A stretch of DNA of 64,000 bases from Caballeronia sp. NK8. Its GTDB lineage: Bacteria > Pseudomonadota > Gammaproteobacteria > Burkholderiales > Burkholderiaceae. The DNA lies in NCBI RefSeq assembly GCF_018408855.1, contig NZ_AP024327.1:496001-560000 (forward strand), given 5' to 3'. Both the position numbers and the translations under genes were made by a program. Of this stretch, positions 28,858 to 37,731 are shown in pieces. Position 1 is the first letter of the stretch, and the number at the start of each line of letters is the position of its first letter. Below the pieces are notes generated by a model that saw only the letters and a program-made list of their open reading frames with translations, ran no database searches and was not told the origin of the DNA.

Positions 28858-29728
28858 CGACATCGCGCACCGTGTCGAGAAACCGCGCCAGCACGGGCGA
28901 CGGCGTTTCCGCGCGATAACGCGCATGCAGCGACACTTCGGGACGCGGCGCCGCGAGCGGCACGAATGCGACGCCGCCGCCCGACAACTGCTGAGCCGAT
29001 GCAGGCAGCAACGCAACGCCAAGCCCTTCGCGCACGAGACAGAGAAGCGTGTGCAGTTCCACGACTTCCTGCTCGATGCGCGGCGTGAATCCCGCTTCGA
29101 CGCAACAGTCGCGCAGAAACCGCGCGAGTTGCGACTGCAGCAAGCCGAACGACAGAAAGCGCTCGGTTTCGAGCTCGCGCAACGCGATCTCCCCGCGTGA
29201 AGCGAACGGATGCGACAACGGCAACGCGACCACCGCCGGTTCGCGCAACACCACTTCGCTGACGATCTCCGGATCTTCGTGCGATACGCGAAAGAAGCAC
29301 ACATCGAGCCGCCGTTCCTTCAACGCCTGAATCTGCGCGGCCGGCGTCATCTCGTGCAGCGTCCACCTCACTTGCGGATGATTGCGCGCGAACACGCCGA
29401 GCGCGCGTGGTATCGGCTCGACCATCGCCGAGCTGATGACGCCGATCTCGAGGCTCCCCACTTCGCCGCGCCCCGCGCAACGCGTGAGATCGATCGCGCG
29501 CTCGAACTGCGCGAAGATCAGCGGCGCCTGTTCCTTCAGTGTTTTCCCTGCCTCGGTCAGTTCGACGCGATGTTGCGAGCGCAGAAAGAGCGCAGTGCCC
29601 ATCTCCTCTTCGAGGATGCGGATCTGCTGACTCAATGGCGGCTGCGAAATGTGCAGGCGCGCGGCTGCGCGGCCGAAATGCAGTTCATCGGCGAGCACCG
29701 CGAAGTACCGCAAAAGCCGCATGTCCAT
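28835..29728 (-). CDS. LysR-type regulator of the decarboxylase cluster
   Basis: The 297-residue LysR protein starts MDMRLLRYFAVLADELHFGR, like the CatR/BenM/TcbR group that responds to aromatic-pathway intermediates. It is divergent from the amidohydrolase-UbiD operon; a 15-bp perfect palindrome with T-N11-A spacing lies 36 bases before its start. Either of two nearby ATGs (29728, 29722) could be used. Co-induction by a muconate-like or carboxylate intermediate is a reasonable guess only. Confidence 0.88.
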   Translation of the reverse strand: MDMRLLRYFAVLADELHFGRAAARLHISQPPLSQQIRILEEEMGTALFLRSQHRVELTEAGKTLKEQAPLIFAQFERAIDLTRCAGRGEVGSLEIGVISSAMVEPIPRALGVFARNHPQVRWTLHEMTPAAQIQALKERRLDVCFFRVSHEDPEIVSEVVLREPAVVALPLSHPFASRGEIALRELETERFLSFGLLQSQLARFLRDCCVEAGFTPRIEQEVVELHTLLCLVREGLGVALLPASAQQLSGGGVAFVPLAAPRPEVSLHARYRAETPSPVLARFLDTVRDVVNSGGAR

Positions 29729-29763
29729 ATCGTCAACGTATCAAGATCGTGATCAAAAAATAT

Positions 29764-29778
29764 TGTACAGAGCGTACA
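29764..29778. promoter_or_regulatory. Putative LysR operator upstream of the amidohydrolase-UbiD operon
   Basis: TGTAC-AGAGC-GTACA is a perfect 5-5-5 inverted repeat and contains the LysR box T-N11-A. It sits in an AT-rich patch 36 bp from the LysR start and about 195 bp from the first amidohydrolase gene. Binding by the adjacent LysR protein is inferred. Confidence 0.6.
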
Positions 29779-29971
29779 TAACTTGTGAGACTGCATCGCA
29801 AGCAGCAGTGCACATCAGTGTGACACTCGATGCCGGCGAGGGGAAGACGCAAGCAAACCGCGTCTTGCAAAAGGCCGCATGGGCAAGCTCGCGAGAGCTT
29901 TCGTTCCATCGATGCGCCTGCCCGCGATCCGGCAACTGGACACGCCAGTTCCCCTCAAGGAGATCGAGACC

Positions 29972-30904
29972 ATGATCATCGACACAAGCTGTTATCCGAC
30001 CAATCTCGTCGACCTCGCCTGGCGCCATGACGGCGAGCCGTTTTCCGGCGAGCGCCTGATCGAGGTGATGGACGGACCGTACATCATCAACGGCAAGCCA
30101 CGCCGTATCGACAAGGCTTTCATTCAGCCGCCGCAAGGCAACACCATCTATACGTGGACCGACGGCGTGCGCTCCGGCCGCGAGTCGATCGACGACTATA
30201 TGGCCTATACCGTCGAGCTCACGCAGAAGTATCCCGACCGTCTGCTCGGCTGCTTCGTCTATAACCCGCGCTGCGGCCCGCAGAACGGCGCCGACGCGAT
30301 CGAGTTCTATGCGAAGGAGCACGGCTTCAGGATGGTGCAGTTGCAGGCCAACATGCATGCGTATCGTCCGGACCGCGCGCTCGACTGGCTGCGCCCGGCG
30401 TTGCGCAAATGCGCGGACCTCGGGCTGATCGTGAAACTGCATACCGGCGATGGTCCCTACAGCATTCCGAGCGAATGGTATCCGCTGATCCGCGAGTTTC
30501 CGTCGGTGCCGTTCATCATGGCGCACTTCGGCGTGCAGACCGGCGGCGTGTATTGCTTCGAGCCGTATCAGATGGCGCTCGATACGCCGAACGTGTATTG
30601 CGAGTCGAGCTGGTGCCTGCAATCGCGCATCGTCGAGTTCGCGAAGGTGTTGCCCACGCACAAGATCCTGTACGGCTCGGACACGCCGCCCAACGAACCG
30701 GGCATGTGGCTGCGCCTGCTCGAAGTGCTCTGTCACGAGCCGCCGCAAGGCCTCAACCTCGACGAAGACACGCTCGAGGATTATCTCGGCAACAACCTCG
30801 CGCGCATGCTCGGCATCGAACCGAGCGCGCCGCCGCGAAGCGTCGAGGAAGCACAGGCCTATCTCGACCAATGCAAAGAATCTGACTACGCAGGAGCGCG
30901 CTGA
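29972..30904 (+). CDS. Amidohydrolase_2 family protein lacking the HxH metal motif
   Basis: The 310-residue protein belongs to the amidohydrolase_2 (ACMSD/gamma-resorcylate decarboxylase-like) family and is a close paralog of the next gene product. It starts MIIDTSCYPTNLVD where the paralog has MIIDTHLHPTNLVD, so both histidines of the beta-1 HxH metal site (positions 6 and 8) are Ser and Tyr. Other likely ligands remain: His in VKLHTGDGPY, His in MAHFGVQTGG and Asp in YGSDTPPNEPG. It may be a non-catalytic or altered partner of the paralog. The ATG at 29972 has AAGGAG upstream; its stop overlaps the next ATG. Confidence 0.88.
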   Translation: MIIDTSCYPTNLVDLAWRHDGEPFSGERLIEVMDGPYIINGKPRRIDKAFIQPPQGNTIYTWTDGVRSGRESIDDYMAYTVELTQKYPDRLLGCFVYNPRCGPQNGADAIEFYAKEHGFRMVQLQANMHAYRPDRALDWLRPALRKCADLGLIVKLHTGDGPYSIPSEWYPLIREFPSVPFIMAHFGVQTGGVYCFEPYQMALDTPNVYCESSWCLQSRIVEFAKVLPTHKILYGSDTPPNEPGMWLRLLEVLCHEPPQGLNLDEDTLEDYLGNNLARMLGIEPSAPPRSVEEAQAYLDQCKESDYAGAR

Positions 30905-31836
30905 TGATCATCGATACCCATCTGCATCCGACCAATCTCGTCGACGAAGCCTGGCGGCATACGGGCGAGCCCTTCACCGGCGAACGCCTGCTGAAGATGA
31001 TGGACGGCCCGTACATCATCAACGGCAAGCCGCGCCGTATCGACATGGGCTTCATTCAGCCGCCGCCGGGCAACACCGGCTATCGCGACGGCAACCGGCG
31101 CGGGCGTGAAGGCATTCGCGATTACATGTCGTATATCGCCGAGCTTACGCAGAAGTATCCCGACCGCTTCATCGGCAACTTCACGTATAACCCGCGCTGG
31201 GGTCCGGAGAACGGCGCGGCCGAACTCGAATTCCACGTGAAGGAATACGGCTTCAAGATGCTCAAGCTGCACGCGAACATGCATGGTTATCGGCCGGACC
31301 GCGCGCTCGACTGGCTGCGCCCCGCGATGAAGAAATGCGCGGAGCTGGGCGTCGTCGTGCTGATCCATACCGGCGATGGTCCGTACACGATTCCGACGCA
31401 GTTCTATCCGATCATCCGCGAATTCCCGATGGTGAACTTCATCATCGGTCACTTCGGGATTCAGACGGGCGGCAATTACTCGTTCGAAGCCTTCTGGATG
31501 GCGATGGATACGCCCAACGTCTATTGCGAATCGGGCTGGTGCTATCAGTCGCGCATCGTCGAATTCGCGCGTCAGTTGCCGCGCAACAAGATCGTGTTCG
31601 GCACCGATTCGCCGCCGAACGAGCCGGGCATGTGGCTGCGCGAACTTGAAATGCTGTGCGGTCCCGCGCCGCAGGGCATGGATCTCGACGAGGACGGCCT
31701 CGAAGACTACATGGGCAACAACATCGCACGGCTGGTCGGCATCGAACCGACGAAACCGCCGAAAGACCTTGCCGAAGCGGAGAAGCGATTGAAGGCGACC
31801 TACGTGAAGAGCGACGAAGTCGCGCAGACAGCCTGA
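30904..31836 (+). CDS. Amidohydrolase_2 family protein (putative metal-dependent decarboxylase or hydrolase)
   Basis: The 310-residue protein keeps the full metal site: HxH in DTHLHPTN (His6, His8), His in LIHTGDGPY, His in IGHFGIQTGG and Asp in FGTDSPPNEPG. Family members decarboxylate aromatic or muconate-type acids (ACMSD, LigW, gamma-resorcylate decarboxylase) or hydrolyse lactones. It is the same length as, and very similar to, the preceding protein, so a tandem duplication is clear. The gene starts within the preceding stop codon (TGATG), implying coupled translation and perhaps a mixed complex. Confidence 0.9.
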   Translation: MIIDTHLHPTNLVDEAWRHTGEPFTGERLLKMMDGPYIINGKPRRIDMGFIQPPPGNTGYRDGNRRGREGIRDYMSYIAELTQKYPDRFIGNFTYNPRWGPENGAAELEFHVKEYGFKMLKLHANMHGYRPDRALDWLRPAMKKCAELGVVVLIHTGDGPYTIPTQFYPIIREFPMVNFIIGHFGIQTGGNYSFEAFWMAMDTPNVYCESGWCYQSRIVEFARQLPRNKIVFGTDSPPNEPGMWLRELEMLCGPAPQGMDLDEDGLEDYMGNNIARLVGIEPTKPPKDLAEAEKRLKATYVKSDEVAQTA

Positions 31837-31844
31837 CATCACGC

Positions 31845-31868
31845 GGGGCGCGGTTGCGCACGCGCCCC
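31845..31868 (+). terminator. Hairpin inside the operon, before ubiD
   Basis: An 8-bp perfect stem (GGGGCGCG / CGCGCCCC) with an 8-base loop, followed by TTCTT, lies between the second amidohydrolase stop and the UbiD-family start. It may reduce read-through or protect transcript ends, so that the upstream pair is made in larger amount than the rest of the operon. Confidence 0.45.
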
Positions 31869-31892
31869 TTCTTCCTTCCGACGGAGCTCACG

Positions 31893-33278
31893 ATGGCCGA
31901 TAACCTCTTTCGCGCCACGCAGGACTTTCATTGCTTCGCGCTTGCTTATCGCGAGCGTTATCCGGACGACGTGCTGACGCTCACGCAGCCGCTGTCCGCC
32001 GATCAGGATGTCACGGCGGTCGTCGCGGCGCTCGCATCACGCGGACAGCATCCGATGCTCGTGTGCGAGAACGTCGACGGCATCGGCACGCCTCTGGCGA
32101 CCAACTTCTTCGCCTCGCGTGAGCGCATCGGCCGCTTGTTCGACGTCGATGCGCGCGGTCTCTTCGACGCCTGGCAACAGCGCGCGAATGCGCCGATCGC
32201 GCCTGTGCATGTGGCAAGCGGCCCGGTGCTCGATGAAGTCATCGAGGCCGACGCCGTCGATCTCGCGCAACTGCCGATGATCCGCCACTTCGCCACCGAT
32301 CGCGGCCCGTACATCACGAACGCCGTGATCGTCGCGGAAGATCCGGTGACGGGCATCGCCAATCTCAGCTATCACCGCTCGATGCGCCACGCGAGGAACG
32401 CGCTCGCGACCAGCCTGCATTCGCGCGGCCACTTGTGGCGCATGTTGCAGACGGCGCAGGCGCGCGGCGACACGCTGAAGGTCGCGATGGTCATCGGCGC
32501 ACATCCGTTGTTCATGCTCGCTGCCGCATCGCGCGTGCCTTTCGGAGCCGATGAACGCGCAATCGCCGGGGGACTCTTCGGCGCACCGCTGGAACTCGTG
32601 CGTACGCCGCGTTACGGCATCGGCGTGCCCGCCGCCGCGGAGTTCGTGCTCGAAGGCACGATCGATCCCGAAGCGCGCGCCGAGGAAGGCCCGTTCGGCG
32701 AATTCACGGGCTATTCGTCGGACCGTTCGACCAACAACGTGTTGCGCGTCGACACGATGATGCGCCGTCGCGATGCGTGGCTCGTCGATGTCGTCGGCGG
32801 TCCGTATGCCGAGCATCTCACGCTCGCTCGCCTGCCGCGCGAAGCGGAGATGAGCGAGAAGCTGAAGGCGCGCTTTCCTTCCGTCACGGCGCTGCACTAT
32901 CCGAACTCCGGCACGCACTTTCATTGCTATGTCGCGCTGAAACAGACACGCGATGGCGAAGCGCGTCAGATCATGCTCGCGCTGCTCGGCTGGGACCCGT
33001 ATCTCAAGCACGTCGTGGCCGTCGATAGCGATATCGACATCACGGACGATTCACAGGTGCTGTGGGCGATCGCCGCGCATGCCCAGCCGCATGAGGACGT
33101 GTTCATCGTCGGCGGCTTGCCGGGCAGTCCGCTCGATCCGTCTTCGTCCGTGGATGGCACGACCTCGCGCATGGGCATCGACGCGACGCGCGGTTCGCAT
33201 TTCGACGGCATACGCGCGCGCATCGGCGAGGATGCGATGCGTCGCGCGGAAGAGATTCTCCAAGGAGCCACGCGATGA
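31893..33278 (+). CDS. UbiD family (prenylated-FMN dependent) decarboxylase
   Basis: The 461-residue protein carries the UbiD hallmark [10 protein letters not shown]; Glu265 and Glu270 correspond to the catalytic pair E277/E282 of fungal Fdc1, and an Arg-containing loop ([13 protein letters not shown]) precedes them. These enzymes use prenylated FMN to decarboxylate, or in reverse carboxylate, aromatic, heteroaromatic or alpha,beta-unsaturated acids. The UbiX gene that makes the cofactor follows with a four-base overlap, which argues for a dedicated catabolic enzyme and not the ubiquinone pathway one. GGAG precedes the ATG at 31893; the open frame further upstream is not coding. Confidence 0.93.
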   Translation: MADNLFRATQDFHCFALAYRERYPDDVLTLTQPLSADQDVTAVVAALASRGQHPMLVCENVDGIGTPLATNFFASRERIGRLFDVDARGLFDAWQQRANAPIAPVHVASGPVLDEVIEADAVDLAQLPMIRHFATDRGPYITNAVIVAEDPVTGIANLSYHRSMRHARNALATSLHSRGHLWRMLQTAQARGDTLKVAMVIGAHPLFMLAAASRVPFGADERAIAGGLFGAPLELVRTPRYGIGVPAAAEFVLEGTIDPEARAEEGPFGEFTGYSSDRSTNNVLRVDTMMRRRDAWLVDVVGGPYAEHLTLARLPREAEMSEKLKARFPSVTALHYPNSGTHFHCYVALKQTRDGEARQIMLALLGWDPYLKHVVAVDSDIDITDDSQVLWAIAAHAQPHEDVFIVGGLPGSPLDPSSSVDGTTSRMGIDATRGSHFDGIRARIGEDAMRRAEEILQGATR

Positions 33279-33847
33279 GCACGCGACGCATCGCGGTGGG
33301 CATCAGCGGCGCGTCTGGCTTCGTGTACGGCGTGCGGCTGCTGGAATGGCTGCGCGAACTCGATATCGAAACGCACCTGACCATCTCGCGCAGTGCGCTT
33401 CTCACGATGTCGCACGAAACCGACTACAAGCTCGCCGATGTAAGCGCGCTCGCAAGCCACACGTATCGATGCGACGACGTGGCCGCCGCCATTTCGAGCG
33501 GCTCGTTCCGCACGCTCGGGATGATCGTCGCGCCGTGCTCGATGAAGACGCTCGCCGAAATCGCCAGCGGACTCTCATCGAGCCTCATCTCGCGCGCCGC
33601 CGACGTCACGCTCAAGGAGCGCCGCCCGCTCGTGCTGCTCGCACGCGAAACACCGTACACGCTGGCGCATCTGCGCAACATGGTCGCCGTCACGGAGATG
33701 GGCGGCATCATCTCGCCGCCGGTGCCCGCGTTCTACGCGCGCCCCGCTTCACTCGACCAGATGATCGATCACACGCTCGGGCGCGTGCTCGATCTGTTCG
33801 GCCTCGAATGCAACGGAGTGCGCCGCTGGAAGGAACACGAAGCCTGA
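33275..33847 (+). CDS. UbiX family flavin prenyltransferase
   Basis: The 190-residue protein has the UbiX flavoprotein fold: [20 protein letters not shown] at the start, [15 protein letters not shown] in the middle and [20 protein letters not shown] after it. UbiX attaches a dimethylallyl group to FMN to make the cofactor of UbiD enzymes. It overlaps the UbiD-like gene by four bases, so cofactor supply is coupled to its user. Length is normal for the family. Confidence 0.94.
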   Translation: MSTRRIAVGISGASGFVYGVRLLEWLRELDIETHLTISRSALLTMSHETDYKLADVSALASHTYRCDDVAAAISSGSFRTLGMIVAPCSMKTLAEIASGLSSSLISRAADVTLKERRPLVLLARETPYTLAHLRNMVAVTEMGGIISPPVPAFYARPASLDQMIDHTLGRVLDLFGLECNGVRRWKEHEA

Positions 33848-33876
33848 CTGACTCGAAGACTCAAAGGAGACATGCA

Positions 33877-34929
33877 ATGACTCACATCCACACCACGCAT
33901 AACGCATTCGACAAGATTCCGGTCACGGTGCTGACCGGCTTTCTCGGCGCGGGCAAGACCACGCTGCTCAACTACATCCTGCGCGAAAAGCACGGTCACA
34001 AGATCGCGGTGATCGAGAACGAGTTCGGCGAAGTCGGCATCGACGGCGGACTCGTGCTCGAATCGACCGAAGAAATCTATGAAATGACCAACGGCTGCGT
34101 GTGCTGCGTCGGCGCGGTGCGCGAGGACCTCGTGCGTATCGTGAGGATGCTCGTCGAGCGGCCCGAACGGCTGGATCACATCATCGTCGAGACGAGCGGG
34201 CTCGCCGACCCCTATCCGGTTGCGCAGACCTTCTTCATCGACGATCCGATCGCGCAGCGCGTGACGCTCGACGCCGTCGTGACGATGGTCGATGCGAAGC
34301 ATATCGCCGCGCATCTCGACGATCTCGTTCTCGATGGCCGCGACAACCAGGCCGTCGATCAGATCGTGTGCGCGGACCGCATCGTGATCAACAAGGTGGA
34401 CCTGGTGACGCCGCAGGACATCGCGACGCTCACGGAGCGACTTCGCGGGCTCAATGCGACGGCCGAGATCGTCGAGTCGAGCTACGCGCAGATCGATCTG
34501 CGCGGCATTCTGGGCGTGGGCGCGAATGAGTTCGCGCAACAACTCGTCGAAGCGGACGATCACCATGACCACCATGACCACGATCATCATGACGAAGACC
34601 ATGACGATCATCATCACGACGACACCGTTACATCGGTAGGCATCGAAGTCGACGCGGATGTCGATCTCGACGCGCTGCAGGCGTGGCTTGCCGAACTGCG
34701 CGCATCGGACGCGACGAATCTGTTCCGCATGAAGGGCATCTTCGCGGTGAAGGGCCAGCCGTATCGCTACGTGCTGCAAGGCGTGCACGACATCGTCGAA
34801 TTGCGCGCGGCGCAGGCATGGGGCAGCGAGCCGCGCTCGTCGCGCATGGTGTTCATCGGACGCGAGCTCGACCGCGCCGCGCTGACCGAGCGCTTCCATG
34901 CCTGTCTCGCCGTGCCACTCATGGCCTGA
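33877..34929 (+). CDS. CobW/COG0523 family GTPase with histidine-rich metal-binding segment
   Basis: The 350-residue protein has Walker [10 protein letters not shown], the metal-binding CxCC motif in [15 protein letters not shown] for guanine specificity, and a C-terminal CobW domain. Residues about 226-250 are almost only His and Asp ([20 protein letters not shown]), a metal-storage stretch. COG0523 proteins hand metals (Zn, Co and others) to client enzymes. Inside this operon the obvious clients are the metal-dependent amidohydrolases. The ATG at 33877 is preceded by AAGGAG; a two-codon ATG at 33872 is out of frame. Confidence 0.92.
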   Translation: MTHIHTTHNAFDKIPVTVLTGFLGAGKTTLLNYILREKHGHKIAVIENEFGEVGIDGGLVLESTEEIYEMTNGCVCCVGAVREDLVRIVRMLVERPERLDHIIVETSGLADPYPVAQTFFIDDPIAQRVTLDAVVTMVDAKHIAAHLDDLVLDGRDNQAVDQIVCADRIVINKVDLVTPQDIATLTERLRGLNATAEIVESSYAQIDLRGILGVGANEFAQQLVEADDHHDHHDHDHHDEDHDDHHHDDTVTSVGIEVDADVDLDALQAWLAELRASDATNLFRMKGIFAVKGQPYRYVLQGVHDIVELRAAQAWGSEPRSSRMVFIGRELDRAALTERFHACLAVPLMA

Positions 34930-34968
34930 CGAACCAGGCCGCCGATAAAGATAATCAGGAGACACGTG

Positions 34969-36309
34969 ATGAACACCGACCAACACCCCGTCGATCGCGT
35001 CCTGCCCAAACGGCAGATGATCACGCTCGGCCTGCAGCACATGCTCGTCGCTTATATCGGCGCGATTGCCGTGCCGTTGATCGTCGCATCCGCATTGAAG
35101 ATGTCGCCCGCCGACACCACCGTGCTCATCAGCACGGCGCTCTTCTGCTCGGGCATCTCGACGGTGCTGCAGACCGTCGGGTTCTGGAAGTTCGGCGTGC
35201 GCCTGCCGATCCTGCAAGGTGTCGCGTTCAGCAGCGTGGGCCCGGTCATCGCGATCGGCATGAGTCCTGGCGTCGGCTTCGCGGGCGTGTGCGGCGCGGT
35301 GATCGGCGCGGGCGTGTTCACGATGTTCGCCGCGCCGCTCGTCGGACGCTTGCGCCGCTTCTTTCCACCTGTCGTGACGGGCTGCATCGTCACCGTGATC
35401 GGCCTGCAGCTCTTTCCGGTCGCGTACCAGTGGGCGGGCGGCGGCGAGCATGCGCAGCAGCACTTCGGCGCGCTGCCGTATCTGAGCGTCGCGTTGTTCG
35501 TCGCGCTGGTGATCCTTGCGATCAACCGCTTCGCCAATGCGTTCCTGCGCAATCTATCGGTGCTGATCGGCCTGATCGGGGGCAGTGCCCTGGCCTGCGT
35601 GCTCGGCATGGGCGACTTCCGCAATGTCGCCGACGCGCCGTGGTTCACGATGCCGCTGCCGTTTCACTTCGGCATGCCGGTGTTTTCCGTGGTGCCCGTA
35701 CTGACCATGATCGTCGTGATGGTCGTGCAGATGGTCGAGTCGATGGGTCTCTTCGTCGCGATCGGCGATATCGTCGACAAGAACATCAGCGAAGAGGACG
35801 CGGTGCGCGGCATGCGTGCAAACGGACTCGCGAGCGCGATTGCGGGGATGTTCGCTGCGTTCCCGTTCATCGCGTTCATGGAGAACGTGGGCCTCGTCAT
35901 TCTGACCGGCGTGCGCAGCCGATGGGTCGTCGCGGTGAGCGGCGTGCTCATGTGCGTGGTCGCGCTGGTGCCTAAGTTCGGCGCGGTGGTGGCCTCGACG
36001 CCTGCGGCCGCGCTCGGCGGCGCGGGCATCGCGATGTTCGGCGTGGTGGTCGCCGCGGGCGTGCAGACGCTTGCGAAAGTGGACTTCGAGCGCAATCGCT
36101 ACAACGTGCTGATCGTCGGCTTCACCATTGCGACCGCGCTGATTCCCGTGATGGCGCCACAGGTCTTCAGGCAGATGCCCGAGTGGACGCAGCCCTTCGT
36201 GCACAGCGGCGTGGTGCTCGCGTGTCTCGTATCGGTCGTGCTGAACGCCGTGCTCAACGGCGCGCACGAAGATGACGTCGTGCCTGCGCACAACATGGTG
36301 CGCGAGTAA
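34969..36309 (+). CDS. NCS2 family nucleobase:cation symporter
   Basis: The 446-residue membrane protein has about 14 helices and the NCS2/NAT signature region FMENVGLVILTGVRSR with Glu in the position that is Gln, Glu or Pro across the family. It also keeps QMVESMGLFVAIGDI, whose Glu is expected to line the substrate site. NCS2 proteins import uracil, xanthine, urate or similar ring compounds with H+ or Na+. In this operon the cargo is likely an N-heterocycle, perhaps carboxylated. A GTG one codon earlier (34966) could also start it; AGGAG precedes both. Confidence 0.93.
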   Translation: MNTDQHPVDRVLPKRQMITLGLQHMLVAYIGAIAVPLIVASALKMSPADTTVLISTALFCSGISTVLQTVGFWKFGVRLPILQGVAFSSVGPVIAIGMSPGVGFAGVCGAVIGAGVFTMFAAPLVGRLRRFFPPVVTGCIVTVIGLQLFPVAYQWAGGGEHAQQHFGALPYLSVALFVALVILAINRFANAFLRNLSVLIGLIGGSALACVLGMGDFRNVADAPWFTMPLPFHFGMPVFSVVPVLTMIVVMVVQMVESMGLFVAIGDIVDKNISEEDAVRGMRANGLASAIAGMFAAFPFIAFMENVGLVILTGVRSRWVVAVSGVLMCVVALVPKFGAVVASTPAAALGGAGIAMFGVVVAAGVQTLAKVDFERNRYNVLIVGFTIATALIPVMAPQVFRQMPEWTQPFVHSGVVLACLVSVVLNAVLNGAHEDDVVPAHNMVRE

Positions 36310-36312
36310 AAC

Positions 36313-37719
36313 ATGATGACAGGACGAACCTTCATGAATACGCAAAACCAAGCATTGCTAATCAAACGACCGGTTGCCGTAATGAGCGGATTGCGCGGCG
36401 ATGCCGCGCGTCTCGGCCAGGTCGACATTCGCATCCGTCACGGCATCATCGAAGCCATTGCGCCGGATCTGGAAGCACGCGACGGCGAACGCGTCATCGA
36501 TGCGCGTTCCTGTGTCGTCTATCCGGGCTGGGTGAACACGCATCATCATCTGTTCCAGAATCTGCTGAAAGCCGTGCCTTCGGGCATCAACGCAGATTTG
36601 CAGGAATGGCTCGCAGCGGTCCCTTATCCGCGCCTCGCACGCTTCACGCCGGACCTCGCGCGTGTCGCCGCACGCCTTGGCATGGCCGAACTGCTGTTGT
36701 CGGGCGTGACGACGTGCGCGGATCATCACTATCTCTATCACGCGGATGGCACCACGGAGACAGGCGACCTGCTGTTCGACGAAGCGGCGTCGTTCGGCCT
36801 GCGCTTCGTGCTCTGTCGCGGCGGCGCGTTGCAGGCGGCGGGCGATCATCCCGGCTTCTCGAAGGTCGCGCTGAAACCCGAGACGCTCGATCAGATGCTT
36901 GCCGATATCGAACGCCTGAAAACGCGCTATCACGATGCACGCGCGGCATCGATGCGCCGCGTCGTGGTCGCACCCACCACGCCGACCTTCTCGCTGCCGC
37001 CCGCGCTGTTGCCCGAAATCGCGCGGGCGGCGCGCGGCATGGGTCTGCGCATGCACACGCATCTTTCGGAGACGCGGCGCTATGTCGACTTTTGCCGCGA
37101 ACGCTTCGACAAGCTGCCGGTCGAGTTCGTCGCCGAGCACGAATGGCTCGGCCCCGATGTATGGTTCGCCCATCTCGTGCATCTCGAAGCGAGCGAAATC
37201 GCGATGCTCGCCGAAACTGGCAGCGGTTGCGCGCACTGCCCCGTCAGCAACGCGCGGCTCGGCAGCGGCATCGCCCCCGCGCCGCAGATGGCCGCGGCAG
37301 GCGTGCCCATGTCGCTCGCGGTGGATGGCGTGGCATCGAACGAGTCGGGCAGCATGATCAACGAGGCGCACTTCGCGTGGCTCGTGCATCGCGCGGCGCA
37401 GGGCGTCTCGGCGACGACCGTCGAGGAGACCATTCATTGGGGCAGCGCGGGCGGCGCGGGCGTGCTCGGCCTCGATGCAGTCGGCACACTCGAAGTCGGC
37501 AAGGCCGCGGACCTCGTGCTGTACGACATCGATGATCCGCGCTTCTACGGCTACCACGATCTCGCGGTGGCGCCGGTGACGTCGGGCGAGCCTGCGCGCG
37601 TGCGCTACAACGTCGTGAACGGCCGGGTAGTCGTCGATGACGGTGTGATTCCCGGACTCGATCTCGACGCGCTGCGCCACGAAGCCGCCGAGGGCGTGAA
37701 GATTCTACTGGCCGATTAG
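36313..37719 (+). CDS. Amidohydrolase, 8-oxoguanine deaminase/AtzA-TrzN-like
   Basis: The 468-residue enzyme belongs to the cytosine/guanine/triazine deaminase branch of the amidohydrolases. Metal ligands are visible: HxH at His77-His79 (VNTHHHLFQN), His in MRMHTHLSETRR context (about 240-250), His in WFAHLVHLE and Asp in LAVDGVASNES. The segment NARLGSGIAPAPQMAAAGVP is like 8-oxoguanine deaminase. It would hydrolytically remove an amino or other group from an N-heterocycle imported by the NCS2 carrier three bases upstream. Starts at 36313, 36316 or 36334 are all possible; no strong ribosome-binding site decides. Confidence 0.88.
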   Translation: MMTGRTFMNTQNQALLIKRPVAVMSGLRGDAARLGQVDIRIRHGIIEAIAPDLEARDGERVIDARSCVVYPGWVNTHHHLFQNLLKAVPSGINADLQEWLAAVPYPRLARFTPDLARVAARLGMAELLLSGVTTCADHHYLYHADGTTETGDLLFDEAASFGLRFVLCRGGALQAAGDHPGFSKVALKPETLDQMLADIERLKTRYHDARAASMRRVVVAPTTPTFSLPPALLPEIARAARGMGLRMHTHLSETRRYVDFCRERFDKLPVEFVAEHEWLGPDVWFAHLVHLEASEIAMLAETGSGCAHCPVSNARLGSGIAPAPQMAAAGVPMSLAVDGVASNESGSMINEAHFAWLVHRAAQGVSATTVEETIHWGSAGGAGVLGLDAVGTLEVGKAADLVLYDIDDPRFYGYHDLAVAPVTSGEPARVRYNVVNGRVVVDDGVIPGLDLDALRHEAAEGVKILLAD

Positions 37720-37731
37720 CGAGGCATCGCG

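Noticed and set aside
29972..30904. Calling the first amidohydrolase a pseudogene
   Set aside because: The frame is intact, full length and translationally coupled; only the HxH site is changed, which suggests a kept role.
34556..34624. CAT/GAC-rich DNA stretch as a microsatellite or repeat
   Set aside because: It is the in-frame coding of a His/Asp-rich metal-binding segment in the COG0523 protein, and no exact repeat unit is maintained.
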